DNA of 64,000 nt from NCBI RefSeq assembly GCF_030034735.1, contig NZ_CP125370.1:186001-250000 (forward strand), written 5' to 3'. This DNA comes from Paenibacillus sp. RC334. Its GTDB lineage: Bacteria; Bacillota; Bacilli; Paenibacillales; Paenibacillaceae. The translations under genes and the position numbers were made by a program. Every line of letters starts with the position of its first letter. Positions within the stretch are counted from its first letter, which is position 1. The notes below the pieces were generated by a model. It was not told the origin of the DNA. It did no database searches and was given only the letters and a program-made list of their open reading frames with translations. Below, piece after piece: positions 1-8,412 of this stretch.

Positions 1-811
1 TGGTACCGATCCGACAGCCTACAATAGCTTGTTGGAAGGCGTGACGCCTGCCCGCTTTAAGGTAGGGCAAATGATCGGCGGAGCGGGAATCCTTATGGGA
101 CTGGCGGTGGCTATGTATCGCCGTGTAGACAAGGATAAGCGAAGCAAGTACAAGTCGATGATTTTTTCAGCCGCCGCTGCTGTCTTTTTGACAGGGGTAA
201 CGGAGCCGCTGGAATTTATGTTTATGTTCGTAGCGCCTGTACTGTACGTGGTTTATGCTATTCTTACCGGAATTGCGTTCGGAATGGCGGACATCATACA
301 TTTGCGTTTACATTCGTTTGGTATGATTGAGTTGCTGACTCGATTACCGTTGTCTATAAATGCGGGTTTGGTGCAGGACATTATCAATTTCGTGCTGACT
401 TGTGTTGTATTTGCGGTGGTGACTTACTTTATCGCTTATTTTATGATCGGCAAATTCCAAATGGCTACGCCGGGAAGACTGGGGAACTATACGGATGAGG
501 AGCCTCAGGAGGCTGGAGGGACTGGCAGCGCGGATTTGGATACAGGTCATGTAGCGGCCGTTTCCCCTCAGAATCAATTGGCGGCAGATATCATCAAAAC
601 GCTTGGGGGTGAGCAGAACATTGTCGAGGTCGATGCCTGCATGACCCGTCTGCGTGTGACGGTGAAGGATACAGATGCCGTCGGGGACGAAAAGACATGG
701 AAAGCGTTGGGCGCTCTGGGCTTAATTAAAGTAGATAATGGGGTACAGGCGGTTTACGGACCGAAGGCCGATGTGCTCAAATCAGATATACAAGACATAC
801 TCAACAGGTGA
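1..811 (+). CDS. PTS EIICB, maltose/glucose type (5' end outside window)
   Basis: The reading frame is open from base 2 to a TGA at 809-811, so the N-terminus lies upstream. The visible part is the last membrane segments of a glucose-superfamily EIIC domain, including the sugar-site signature GVTEPLEF, then a linker rich in Gly and Glu, then an EIIB domain with the phosphocysteine motif CMTRLRV (roughly 60 residues from the end). Such proteins import and phosphorylate a glucose-type sugar using phosphate from HPr and EIIA; no EIIA domain is fused here. The stop codon overlaps the GTG start of the next gene by four bases. That gene is an EEP phosphatase, which suggests the substrate is maltose, as in the enterococcal MalT-MapP pair. 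The substrate is an inference; the EIICB identity is clear. Confidence 0.9.
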   Translation, partial: GTDPTAYNSLLEGVTPARFKVGQMIGGAGILMGLAVAMYRRVDKDKRSKYKSMIFSAAAAVFLTGVTEPLEFMFMFVAPVLYVVYAILTGIAFGMADIIHLRLHSFGMIELLTRLPLSINAGLVQDIINFVLTCVVFAVVTYFIAYFMIGKFQMATPGRLGNYTDEEPQEAGGTGSADLDTGHVAAVSPQNQLAADIIKTLGGEQNIVEVDACMTRLRVTVKDTDAVGDEKTWKALGALGLIKVDNGVQAVYGPKADVLKSDIQDILNR

Positions 812-1638
812 TTACTTTGAAATTGTTAACCTTAAATGTACATGCTTGGATGGAAGAAAATCAGCTCGAAAAGCTAAAACAACTGGCCGCTTTTATTCAT
901 GAGCAGCAGTTCGATATCATTGCTTTGCAGGAAGTGAACCAGTCTATGGACGAGGCTCCTTTATCGCCGGACGATTTGGGCGCTTACTATAGCGCTGATC
1001 CTGAGGTGGTCATTAAGCGCGATAATTACGCTTATGTGCTGAATGGGTTATTGTCCGATACCTATTATTGGACGTGGGCCCCCGCACATATTGGCTTTGC
1101 CAAATACGATGAGGGCTTGGCGATTTTGTCCAAAACACCGATTACAGGCACGGTGAACGAATATGTTTCCTCGCTACGGGACTATGACAACTACCGATCC
1201 CGTAAAATTGTGGGCGTGCAAACTGCGGTGGATGGAGTATCGGCTTGGTTTGTGAGCGGGCACTACAACTGGTGGAATGATGAGGAATCCTTCCGTGGAC
1301 TATGGGACCGTACAACGGAGGTATTGAATCCTTTTGCGCCGACGCCTGTTTTTATGATGGGGGATTTCAACAATGCGGCTGAAGTGCGCGGGGAAGGGTA
1401 TGACTATGTGCTGCAATCCGGCTGGTCGGACACCTATCCGAACGCAACGGTACGTGATGAAGGCCATACGGTCATCAAAGCCATTGCAGGCTGGGAAAGT
1501 AACGCCGAACCGCTGCGGATTGACTATGTTTTTTCCAACAAACCCGTACAGGTTCAATCTTCAACTGTCGTGCTGAACGGAAAAACGGGATTAGTCGTAT
1601 CCGATCATTTCGGGGTTGCAGTTGAATTGGAGCTGTAA
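808..1638 (+). CDS. mapP: EEP-family phosphatase, maltose-6'-phosphate phosphatase-like
   Basis: A 276-aa endonuclease/exonuclease/phosphatase fold protein without signal peptide or membrane segments. Visible metal and catalytic motifs in order are LNVHAW near the N-terminus, ALQEVNQ (metal-binding Glu), SGHYNWW, MMGDFNN (Asp/Asn pair), RIDYVF and SDHFGV (terminal Asp-His). The GTG start overlaps the PTS stop as GTGA, so translation is probably coupled. Known family precedent: enterococcal MapP removes the phosphate from maltose 6'-phosphate made by a PTS, so that maltose can enter the phosphorylase route. The coupling to an EIICB supports that role, but a generic sugar-phosphate phosphatase or an unrelated EEP hydrolase cannot be excluded from sequence alone. 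Confidence 0.65.
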   Translation: MITLKLLTLNVHAWMEENQLEKLKQLAAFIHEQQFDIIALQEVNQSMDEAPLSPDDLGAYYSADPEVVIKRDNYAYVLNGLLSDTYYWTWAPAHIGFAKYDEGLAILSKTPITGTVNEYVSSLRDYDNYRSRKIVGVQTAVDGVSAWFVSGHYNWWNDEESFRGLWDRTTEVLNPFAPTPVFMMGDFNNAAEVRGEGYDYVLQSGWSDTYPNATVRDEGHTVIKAIAGWESNAEPLRIDYVFSNKPVQVQSSTVVLNGKTGLVVSDHFGVAVELEL

Positions 1639-1642
1639 TTAT

Positions 1643-1685
1643 AGGCCAAGGAACAGGCTGCCTGCTTATGCAAGTGGCCTTTTTC
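1643..1685. terminator. Possible terminator between convergent genes
   Basis: Arms AGGCCA (1643-1648) and TGGCCT (1675-1680) are perfectly complementary and are followed by a short T run. The loop is long and the structure overlaps the last codons of the convergent MFS gene, so this is a modest call. Confidence 0.45.
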
Positions 1686-2865
1686 TTGAGGATTTCAACT
1701 TTAACCGAATGAAGTATTGGATAACAATAGCCATAAGCACCAAAAGCATATTGTAATAAAAAGGGGCATTTATGTTAAAACGTTCAATGAGTACGCCTGC
1801 GATGATTGGAGAGACAATGGCCCCTAATTCCGAAAATGATACGACGTTGCCGATAAATGAACTTCTATTTTCCTCAGGAATGACATCCCCCAGTTGGGAG
1901 TAAAAAGAATCCAGATAACTGGCTCCGCCAATGCCTCCGATGAACATCCCCAAGTATACAATCCATGGTTCCTTGAACCAAAGAAACAAGGCTATTTCCA
2001 CCATGATCAGCAACAGGCCAATAATACTGAGGATTAAGCGATCTTTGAGCAGATCGGATACTTTGCCAATAAAGGGTGCTGATACAAACGTCGATACCCC
2101 GATGATTGTAAAAGCCAAGCTGATTTCTACAGGGCCCCAATGGAGCTTGTAGGTTGCATACACAGAGAAGTACGTTAAAAATATGGCGAATGCACTCATT
2201 TCAAGGAAATGAACGGTGGAATAGAGCAGTAGCTGTTTCGTTAGCATGGTTTTTCTTTTCGATTCATGAAGGGGTTCTTGCTGCTGCTGAGGTTTGGAAG
2301 AGAGACGGGGGAATGTCATTCTGGAGACGGCAACGAAGGATATACAGGAAAAAATAGCGACGAAATAGAACGGGACAGCTAAAGTAAAATAGGAAACAAT
2401 GATTCCACTCATGATAGGTCCCAAAATCGTACCTGCACCTTCGCTGCTGCTGATATATCCATTGAGGATACCTCTATTCTCCGTGGTACTGATCTGGTTA
2501 ATGGTGACTCTTACAAAGACGGTTAATCCTATCGCCACCAAGCCTTGAAGGAGTCTAAGGATGGATAGAATGAAGAAGCTTTCTGCAACCGGGAACAAGA
2601 GCATACAAATGATTTCAGCGAAGAGTAAGCTCAGCCCCAAGCGCTTTGCGCCAATCTTTTCATAAATTCGTCCTGCCAAGCCTCCACCCAGAAATCTTCC
2701 CACATAAAATAGAGAAAATAAAATACTCATATTGAGTGCGGATATGCCGAACTGTTCTACATAAATAGCAAAGAGCGGGAGGATCATACTCCCGCTCATA
2801 TTAGCAATAAGGCTAATGACAATCATACAGATGATATTATGGCTTAAATGTATACGCCTCTTCAT
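1666..2865 (-). CDS. MFS transporter (drug-efflux-like)
   Basis: A 399-aa integral membrane protein with about twelve hydrophobic segments and a cytoplasmic loop at mid-length (around residues 190-215, rich in Gln, Glu and Lys). The loop after TM2 reads GRIYEKIGAKR, the MFS motif A position (G-x-x-x-[DE]-[KR]-x-G-[RK]-[RK]). The second half repeats the pattern (GKVSDLLKDR). An ATG start at 2865 follows a GAGAGG site. It probably exports a small molecule by proton antiport; nothing in the sequence or neighbours fixes the substrate. It stands alone between a convergent EEP gene and a same-strand DinB-like gene. Confidence 0.85.
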   Translation of the reverse strand: MKRRIHLSHNIICMIVISLIANMSGSMILPLFAIYVEQFGISALNMSILFSLFYVGRFLGGGLAGRIYEKIGAKRLGLSLLFAEIICMLLFPVAESFFILSILRLLQGLVAIGLTVFVRVTINQISTTENRGILNGYISSSEGAGTILGPIMSGIIVSYFTLAVPFYFVAIFSCISFVAVSRMTFPRLSSKPQQQQEPLHESKRKTMLTKQLLLYSTVHFLEMSAFAIFLTYFSVYATYKLHWGPVEISLAFTIIGVSTFVSAPFIGKVSDLLKDRLILSIIGLLLIMVEIALFLWFKEPWIVYLGMFIGGIGGASYLDSFYSQLGDVIPEENRSSFIGNVVSFSELGAIVSPIIAGVLIERFNINAPFYYNMLLVLMAIVIQYFIRLKLKSSRKRPLA

Positions 2866-3055
2866 ATCCTCGAAACCTCTCTTTGATTATGCATAATGGG
2901 GGACCATTTTTCTGATTGCTCCTGATGACGCATAAAGGGCTCCAAATCAAGGTAGGATGAGTATAAGTAAGCAGGGCACAAGGGGAGTAATTCTCCCTAG
3001 GATACGCAGGTGTGCTCCTCATTGTGCCTGATTTCCCGAGGGCACAGTTTTCCCT

Positions 3056-3553
3056 TTAAGCGGGAAAGCCCCCTCCAGGCGGCGGCCAAGCTCCATAAAT
3101 ACGGCGCAGCAGCACGATTTCGCCCAAATGATATGAGTTGTGGGAAGCGATATTCCGCAGCAGTCCCGCTTTCGTTTCACCGGGGAAATGGGCCAGCGAA
3201 TCATCCAGCTGTGCGGTTTCGGCAATCTTTACAGCCTGATCTACGCCATGCAAAAATTCCTTAATAACTGCCTGCCATGCTTCTTCACTTTGCGGTCCGG
3301 TTTCTTCGGGCCAGCTTTCCATCACATTGCCCGGAAGTTGGGGCTTCCGACCTTCCAAATGCTCCAGCATAAATTGCTGCCAGTAGCTCATATGCTTCAA
3401 CAGTTGATAAATGCTGTAGGGCATTTCTACATTTTTTTTACCTGCCAGTTCAGCGTCGATATCCGGCAAAGCCCGAGCCACTCGAATATGTCCACGTTCA
3501 CCGACCAGCGATTTAACCAGTGCTTGACCGAATAATTGGTTTGCATCCGACAT
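3056..3553 (-). CDS. DinB-family four-helix protein
   Basis: A 165-aa soluble protein with the DinB/YfiT arrangement: one His in LLKHMSYW near residue 50 and two in SHNSYHLGEI near residue 140, which together form the usual metal-binding His triad. Members include thiol-dependent transferases such as bacillithiol S-transferases, but many have no known reaction. The ATG at 3553 follows an AAAGGGATG site. It is divergent from the MarR gene, and the shared spacer carries a Fur-like box and two MarR-type operators, so it may belong to that regulon. The family is well supported; the function is unknown. Confidence 0.8.
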   Translation of the reverse strand: MSDANQLFGQALVKSLVGERGHIRVARALPDIDAELAGKKNVEMPYSIYQLLKHMSYWQQFMLEHLEGRKPQLPGNVMESWPEETGPQSEEAWQAVIKEFLHGVDQAVKIAETAQLDDSLAHFPGETKAGLLRNIASHNSYHLGEIVLLRRIYGAWPPPGGGFPA

Positions 3554-3669
3554 GTAAGATCATCCCTTTCATAAGAGCTTGTCTCATTTTACGATTATAC
3601 AATTAAATTTTTGGAAATGAAAATTAAAGCATGGTTTGCGAGAGAGAAGAATTTTCTGAAAAAAGTAGT

Positions 3670-3684
3670 TGATAATTATTCTCA
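3670..3684. promoter_or_regulatory. Fur-like box
   Basis: TGATAATTATTCTCA matches the 7-1-7 Fur consensus TGATAATnATTATCA at all defined positions except one. It lies upstream of both divergent genes. This suggests iron control, which is an inference from the match alone. Confidence 0.5.
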
Positions 3685-3701
3685 ATATAATTACAATAAA
3701 A

Positions 3702-3719
3702 TTGTTTCATGAGAAACGA
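3702..3719. promoter_or_regulatory. MarR-type operator, distal copy
   Basis: TTGTTTC, four bases, then GAAACGA: an inverted repeat with one mismatched pair. The same arms with the same spacing occur 87 bases downstream, nearer the marR-like promoter. It is likely bound by the neighbouring MarR protein. Confidence 0.55.
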
Positions 3720-3788
3720 AAAATCATGAATCAGTATGATTTTTATTTAGATGCGAAAATGTTAAAGGGGAGCTTTTCGTATCTTATA

Positions 3789-3806
3789 TTGTTTCTTTTG
3801 AAACAA
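3789..3806. promoter_or_regulatory. MarR-type operator, promoter-proximal copy
   Basis: TTGTTTC TTTT GAAACAA is a perfect 7-base inverted repeat ending nine bases before TATAAT (3815-3820). The position over the -35 region is what autorepression needs. Confidence 0.6.
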
Positions 3807-3859
3807 ATTTAAGCTATAATGAACGGAGGGATACGCCAAAGGAGTGACTATCGGTTTGT

Positions 3860-4372
3860 ATGGAAAAAGCCACAATCATTCAGCACGTCTATGACCTGCT
3901 TATCAAAACTAACCATCAGCTGGAGCAGTATCAGCAGAGAGAGAGTATGTCTTTTCTCGAAGAAGTCCACGAGCATTTTGATGGGAATGCTTCGCTCAAA
4001 CTGACTGATGTTCACGTCATTGACTGTATCGGGAGGCATGAGCCGATTAATGTTACGACATTAGCGGATCGGATTGAGCTGAGCAAAGGTACGGTTTCGA
4101 AAGTCAGCACCAAACTGCTCAAGGAAGGCTGGATTCGCAGAACCCAGCTTAACGACAACAAAAAAGAGATTTATTTTCGTCTAACCCCGTTGGGTAAAAA
4201 GCTCTTTCTTGTGCATGAGCGGCTTCACAATAAAGTACAGCATCAGTTGCTTCAATTTTTAGATCGTTACAGTACGGAGGAATTAAATGTCTTGAAACGC
4301 TTGTTGTCCGATGGTGTCGGTTTTTTGGGTGCAATGGAACGCCAGGACAAGAGTGTGGAACCAAAAGACTAG
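3860..4372 (+). CDS. MarR-family transcription regulator
   Basis: A 170-aa winged-helix protein: an N-terminal dimer helix, then LTDVHVIDCIG and LADRIELSKGTVSKVSTKLL as the helix-turn-helix (residues about 70-95), then the wing with TQLNDNKKEIYFRLTPLGKK. The ATG at 3860 follows AAAGGAG with a rather long spacing. Two matching inverted repeats upstream indicate autoregulation and possibly control of the divergent dinB-like gene. No transporter follows it; the next gene is convergent. The ligand is unknown. Confidence 0.85.
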   Translation: MEKATIIQHVYDLLIKTNHQLEQYQQRESMSFLEEVHEHFDGNASLKLTDVHVIDCIGRHEPINVTTLADRIELSKGTVSKVSTKLLKEGWIRRTQLNDNKKEIYFRLTPLGKKLFLVHERLHNKVQHQLLQFLDRYSTEELNVLKRLLSDGVGFLGAMERQDKSVEPKD

Positions 4373-4400
4373 AAGATGATCAGCATTTTTTAACCAAATG

Positions 4401-4458
4401 GCATCTGCGTAACCCTTCTCATGTGGTGGCACATTAGGGGGTAAGCAGGTGCTTTTTT
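4401..4458 (+). terminator. Terminator after the marR-like gene
   Basis: A long imperfect stem pairs GCATCTGCGTAACCC (from 4401) with GGGGTAAGCAGGTGC (ending at 4452), with G-U pairs, followed by TTTTTT. It runs up to the end of the convergent response-regulator gene. Confidence 0.7.
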
Positions 4459-5386
4459 AATGTAGCAGCCTTTTGGCCTCCATATAGAACACCTGTACAA
4501 ATTTTTTTGTATTGATCCGGGCTTGAGACAGCGAGGGTTCCACATTGTTTTGCAGTTCCAGCATTTTTTTGCGGATTTCTGTAAAATCAAAAAATTTGGA
4601 CGCATAATTTTCAAATTTAGGGTGGGTGTAATCCGTCAATCCGAGCGACACGATATGGCTTAGTGTCTGGAAAATAGCGCGGCGGACGCGCTGCTCAGAT
4701 GCTTTGATTTCCTTACTCAGCTCTGTCGCAGAAGCCGAGCTTCCCAGCCGTTTCAAGGCTACATTCGCGAAGATATCCTTCAACGGTGGGAACAGATAGG
4801 GGGATAGGTTACCCGTATCTTCCTCATACTGGTCCAGATATTCCAGCATGTCCAGCAAATCCATACTGCCTGCTTCGCCGATCATTCCCATTTCGGAGAG
4901 CAGAAACTGCCCGGAAGTTGTGATGCTTTTGGTCGGTTCTACTGTTGTCGATGGTCCTCTCGATGTGAACATCGAGAGCCCCTGTAGCGTGCGCTGGATA
5001 TCCGTGATAGATTGCTGCATACGCAAACGTTCGGACACCTTATGAATCACCGCAATAATCTCCAGCCGATTCAAGGGCTTGGCAATGTAGTATTCAATAC
5101 CGAGCGAGTATGCCTCGCCGATCATGTTTTTGGATTCAATGCGGGAAATCATAATGATTTTGCCGCTGAATTGATCACTGAGTGCACGCACCGTCTGAAT
5201 GCCATCACGAATCGGCATCAGCAGATCAATGAGCAATACATCAATCCGGTTAAGCTCCAATAGATCGCTGTTCACATAGGAACCGTCCTCCGCTTCCCCG
5301 ATAACCTCACCGAGACCTTCATCTTCAATAATGTCTGCCAGCATAGAGCGAATTCCCTGATCGTCATCTACAATATAAAAACGCAT
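4457..5386 (-). CDS. Response regulator, GlnL/YcbB type
   Basis: A 309-aa protein. Residues 1-120 are a receiver domain with the acidic pair DDD near residue 8, the phosphoacceptor Asp in LLIDLLMP near residue 56, and the conserved Lys in AKPL. Residues about 190-300 match the YcbB output domain found in Bacillus GlnL, not a typical HTH of the NarL or OmpR class. The gene follows its kinase by five bases and the pair diverges from a dicarboxylate/amino-acid symporter, so it probably controls that transporter. In B. subtilis the homologous pair senses glutamine; whether the signal is the same here is not known. Confidence 0.85.
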   Translation of the reverse strand: MRFYIVDDDQGIRSMLADIIEDEGLGEVIGEAEDGSYVNSDLLELNRIDVLLIDLLMPIRDGIQTVRALSDQFSGKIIMISRIESKNMIGEAYSLGIEYYIAKPLNRLEIIAVIHKVSERLRMQQSITDIQRTLQGLSMFTSRGPSTTVEPTKSITTSGQFLLSEMGMIGEAGSMDLLDMLEYLDQYEEDTGNLSPYLFPPLKDIFANVALKRLGSSASATELSKEIKASEQRVRRAIFQTLSHIVSLGLTDYTHPKFENYASKFFDFTEIRKKMLELQNNVEPSLSQARINTKKFVQVFYMEAKRLLH

Positions 5387-5391
5387 CCGGG

Positions 5392-6693
5392 CTATCTTCC
5401 TTTCTCCGTCAGTTTCCGTAAAGGCAATGTGACTGTAAAAGTGGTCCGTACCCTGTCTGTGTGTTCTTCTTCCTGTTGCAGCACAATCGTTCCTTCGAGG
5501 CTCTCCGCGACCTCGCGCACATAAAACAATCCCATGCCAGTCGAAGGCTGTCCTTCATCATCATACTTGGTTGTATACCCCGGTGTGAAGACCATTTCCC
5601 TTTTACGCTGAGGAATCCCCGGGCCGTTGTCCGTGACACTAAAGGTCACCGTGTCCTCTTTTCCTGGTAGAAACCGAATGGAAACGTCAATCCTTCCGCT
5701 GTCCTTCATCGCTTCAACCGCATTAGCTGTCAGGTTATTAATGAGTGTCAAAACCGTATAAACATGCAACTTGGACAGCAAAGGGTCAACATTCAGGCTG
5801 AAATGAATAGACTTGTCCAGCGCTTGTGCATATTTGTGGTTCGTTCGGACGATCAGCTCCCCAAGCTCCCGAGAAGGCATGTAATGCACTCCGCTTTCCG
5901 CATCAATCAGCTTGGACAGCCCGGCATAAATCCGCTGACTGTCTTTTTTGATCTCATGAACCTGTCCGGAAATACGGAGTGCCTGTCTGGCGTAACGGTC
6001 CCTGTCTTCCAGAGATTCAGCCTGCTGCAACTCCCGATATAGCTCGTAGCTTTCACGGGTGATCTGCTCTGTATGCGACAGGGTTTTGCCGAGCTGGACG
6101 GACTCCTCGTACAGATCCGATACCAGAAGCAGAATCCGTTCGGTCTGCTCTCTTTGCGCCTCTTCATGCTGAACGGACTGCTTCAGGCGAATGATATTGT
6201 AGAACCCGAGCACGAAGAAGCTGCGGATCATGGCCATGAGAGCCACTTTGCTGATCTTGACGATGTCCCAGAATTCCCCGTCAATGCTCCGCCGGACGCT
6301 AAGTTCCGCCACGCTTGCCGCAACCTCTATACCCACGGAGAGAATGCCTACCCGGAGAGCGCGGTAAGGCTCGGCATTAATGTTAAGGACCTGAAAGAGC
6401 AGGCCGTAGACCATGTAATAAAAAAAGGTAGGCCCGTGCAGGGTCACCAGCTCTTCGAAGGAAGGGCCGGGGTGAGTGAAATAACTGAGTGAGATGCGAA
6501 AGGCCACCACGGCTATGCCTGCAAGCAGTCCTGATAATGCAGGCAGAATATGACGAATAGATAGCAGAAAGAAAAAAAATACAGGCGTGCCGAAGCTGAG
6601 ACGAAATGTATTAGAGAAAGGGTGAATATTCAGCTCGCCCGCCAGTGGTACGACCACAAGCATAAGCAGGAAAAGGAGGATATTCAGCTTCAT
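5392..6693 (-). CDS. Sensor histidine kinase, GlnK/YcbA type
   Basis: A 433-aa membrane kinase. About five hydrophobic segments fill the first 180 residues, followed by a coiled region. The likely phospho-His is in SGQVHEIKKD (about residue 245). The catalytic ATPase has the N box NNLTANAVEAM, the G1 box DNGPGIP and the G2 box TGMGLFYV. No periplasmic sensor domain of size is visible, so sensing is probably within the membrane part. The ATG follows ACAGGAGGTG. It is the first gene of a two-gene operon with the YcbB-type regulator and faces the symporter gene across about 200 bases that carry a perfect inverted repeat. Confidence 0.88.
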   Translation of the reverse strand: MKLNILLFLLMLVVVPLAGELNIHPFSNTFRLSFGTPVFFFFLLSIRHILPALSGLLAGIAVVAFRISLSYFTHPGPSFEELVTLHGPTFFYYMVYGLLFQVLNINAEPYRALRVGILSVGIEVAASVAELSVRRSIDGEFWDIVKISKVALMAMIRSFFVLGFYNIIRLKQSVQHEEAQREQTERILLLVSDLYEESVQLGKTLSHTEQITRESYELYRELQQAESLEDRDRYARQALRISGQVHEIKKDSQRIYAGLSKLIDAESGVHYMPSRELGELIVRTNHKYAQALDKSIHFSLNVDPLLSKLHVYTVLTLINNLTANAVEAMKDSGRIDVSIRFLPGKEDTVTFSVTDNGPGIPQRKREMVFTPGYTTKYDDEGQPSTGMGLFYVREVAESLEGTIVLQQEEEHTDRVRTTFTVTLPLRKLTEKGR

Positions 6694-6732
6694 AATTATT
6701 CACCTCCTGTGTTATTAGAAAGGCAATGTGAG

Positions 6733-6769
6733 ATAAATTCACAATTCAACATTAAAATGGTGAATTTAT
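6733..6769. promoter_or_regulatory. Inverted repeat between kinase and symporter genes
   Basis: ATAAATTCAC (6733-6742) and GTGAATTTAT (6760-6769) are perfect 10-base complements separated by 17 bases. There is no T run, so it is not a terminator. It is a candidate binding site for the YcbB-type regulator at the divergent promoter region. Confidence 0.5.
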
Positions 6770-6899
6770 TGAAAAAAAACAAATACAGGTGTAGATAATT
6801 GTCGGTTTTTATAGATCAGACTGTAGTATAAATAACACCATTTGAATATTAAGAACAGCATACTGCAAAAATATACAAATCAGCCAGGGGGGACACGAA

Positions 6900-8153
6900 G
6901 TGAAAAAGATTAATTTGACAATGCAAATCTTTATCGGTCTGGCTTTAGGTATTATTATTGGTGCCTTATTTTACGGCAATTCAGGGGTGGAAGTCTACTT
7001 AAAGCCGATCGGCGATATTTTTATCCGGTTGATTAAGATGATTGTCGTGCCTATTGTGATCTCAACTCTTATTATAGGCGTAGCCGGCGTCGGAGATATT
7101 AAAAAGCTGGGCAAGCTCGGCGGAAAGTCTATTGTGTACTTTGAAATTGTGACGACCATTGCCATCCTTTTCGGATTGCTGGTTGCGAATCTGGTTCGTC
7201 CCGGAGACGGTGTAGACATGTCCCACCTGGCCAAGAGTGATATCCATAGCTACGTGGAGACGGCTGAAAAGTCAGGCCACAGCTTTATGGATACGATTGT
7301 CCATATTGTTCCTACTAATATTTTTCAAGCGCTGGGCGAAGGGGATATGCTGGCTATTATCTTTTTCTCCGTCTTGTTCGGACTAGGGGTAGCGGCGATT
7401 GGTAACAAGGGCAAGCCTGTGCTGAATTTCTTCGAAGGCGTAGCCGACGCTATGTTCTGGGTAACCAATCAGGTGATGCGCTTGGCTCCGTTCGGTGTAT
7501 TTGCACTGATTGGAACGACAGTAGCCAAGTTTGGGCTGGCATCATTGTGGCCGTTATTGAAGCTTGTTTTGTCGGTGTACGGCTCCATGCTGCTATTCAT
7601 TGTGATTGTTTTTGGAATTATCGCCAAGCTCTGCGGTACTCGTCTCTGGACTATGGTCAAAATTTTGAAAAGTGAGCTGCTACTTGCCTACTCAACGGCC
7701 AGCTCGGAAAGTGTCCTGCCTAAGATCATGGAGAAAATGGAGAAGTTCGGATGTCCGAAAGGAATTACTTCCTTTGTCATTCCGATAGGATATTCCTTTA
7801 ATCAGGACGGTTCCACCTTGTATCAGGCGCTGGCTGCGATCTTCATCGCCCAGATGTATGGTATTGATCTGCCGATCACTACACAGATCACGCTGATGCT
7901 AGTGCTGATTATTTCTTCCAAAGGTATGGCAGGTGTGCCGGGCGCTTCCTTTGTAGTTTTGCTCGCTACACTGGGATCAGTGAACCTTCCGCTGGAAGGC
8001 TTGGCCTTTATCGCTGGTATTGATCGTATTCTCGATATGGCGCGTACGGTAGTCAATGTATTAGGCAACTCGCTTGCCGCCGTGGTCATGTCCAAATGGG
8101 AAGGCGAATACGATAAGGAAAAAGGCGAGGAATATGCTGCTTCTTTGAAATAA
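6900..8153 (+). CDS. Dicarboxylate/glutamate:cation symporter (DAACS family)
   Basis: A 417-aa member of the GltP/DctP family. Hallmarks in order are the N-terminal KMIVVPIVISTLI segment, the STASSESVLP serine-rich hairpin (about residue 260), the YSFNQDGST ligand and ion motif, SKGMAGVPGAS in the second hairpin, and DRILDMARTVVNVLGN near the C-terminus. It imports C4-dicarboxylates or acidic amino acids with Na+ or H+; the sequence does not decide which. A GTG start at 6900 follows AGGGGGG. Control by the divergent two-component pair is likely. A strong terminator follows. Confidence 0.92.
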   Translation: MKKINLTMQIFIGLALGIIIGALFYGNSGVEVYLKPIGDIFIRLIKMIVVPIVISTLIIGVAGVGDIKKLGKLGGKSIVYFEIVTTIAILFGLLVANLVRPGDGVDMSHLAKSDIHSYVETAEKSGHSFMDTIVHIVPTNIFQALGEGDMLAIIFFSVLFGLGVAAIGNKGKPVLNFFEGVADAMFWVTNQVMRLAPFGVFALIGTTVAKFGLASLWPLLKLVLSVYGSMLLFIVIVFGIIAKLCGTRLWTMVKILKSELLLAYSTASSESVLPKIMEKMEKFGCPKGITSFVIPIGYSFNQDGSTLYQALAAIFIAQMYGIDLPITTQITLMLVLIISSKGMAGVPGASFVVLLATLGSVNLPLEGLAFIAGIDRILDMARTVVNVLGNSLAAVVMSKWEGEYDKEKGEEYAASLK

Positions 8154-8177
8154 AATCGAATAAACCGAATATTTGCC

Positions 8178-8225
8178 GAAAAGAACACTCTTGCAGAGTA
8201 AGTGCGAGGGTGTTCTTTTCGTTTC
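8178..8225 (+). terminator. Terminator after the symporter
   Basis: GAAAAGAACACTC and GGGTGTTCTTTTC form a near-perfect 13-base stem around a 17-base loop, ending in a T-rich tract. Confidence 0.8.
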
Positions 8226-8412
8226 CAGACCTGTGAGGTTCCTCCCTAATTCGACATTTTTCGATATTTTATCTATGAATATTTGGGCATATGGTCTTAA
8301 AAAATGGTTCTTTTTACCTAATTAATTTCAATTTTATTTATAATGATTATTGATAATATTCCGATATAAAATATACCGTTTCAAACATTGGTTCAGAAGG
8401 GAAGATCATATC

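Larger units (their letters stand above)
3554..3859. promoter_or_regulatory. Divergent control region of dinB-like and marR-like genes
   Basis: This 306-base AT-rich spacer holds a Fur-like box, two copies of a TTGTTTC-N4-GAAAC operator and a good -10 box (TATAAT at 3815-3820) for the marR-like gene. The downstream operator lies just upstream of that -10, where binding would block the -35 region. The pieces are listed separately. Confidence 0.6.

Noticed and set aside
4390..4614. Small minus-strand frame overlapping the response regulator end
   Set aside because: Shadow of the regulator gene in another frame; no ribosome site.
8338..8358. Fur-like stretch (TAATGATTATTGATAAT) upstream of the PAS-MCP gene
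   Set aside because: Only a loose match to the 19-base consensus in very AT-rich DNA.
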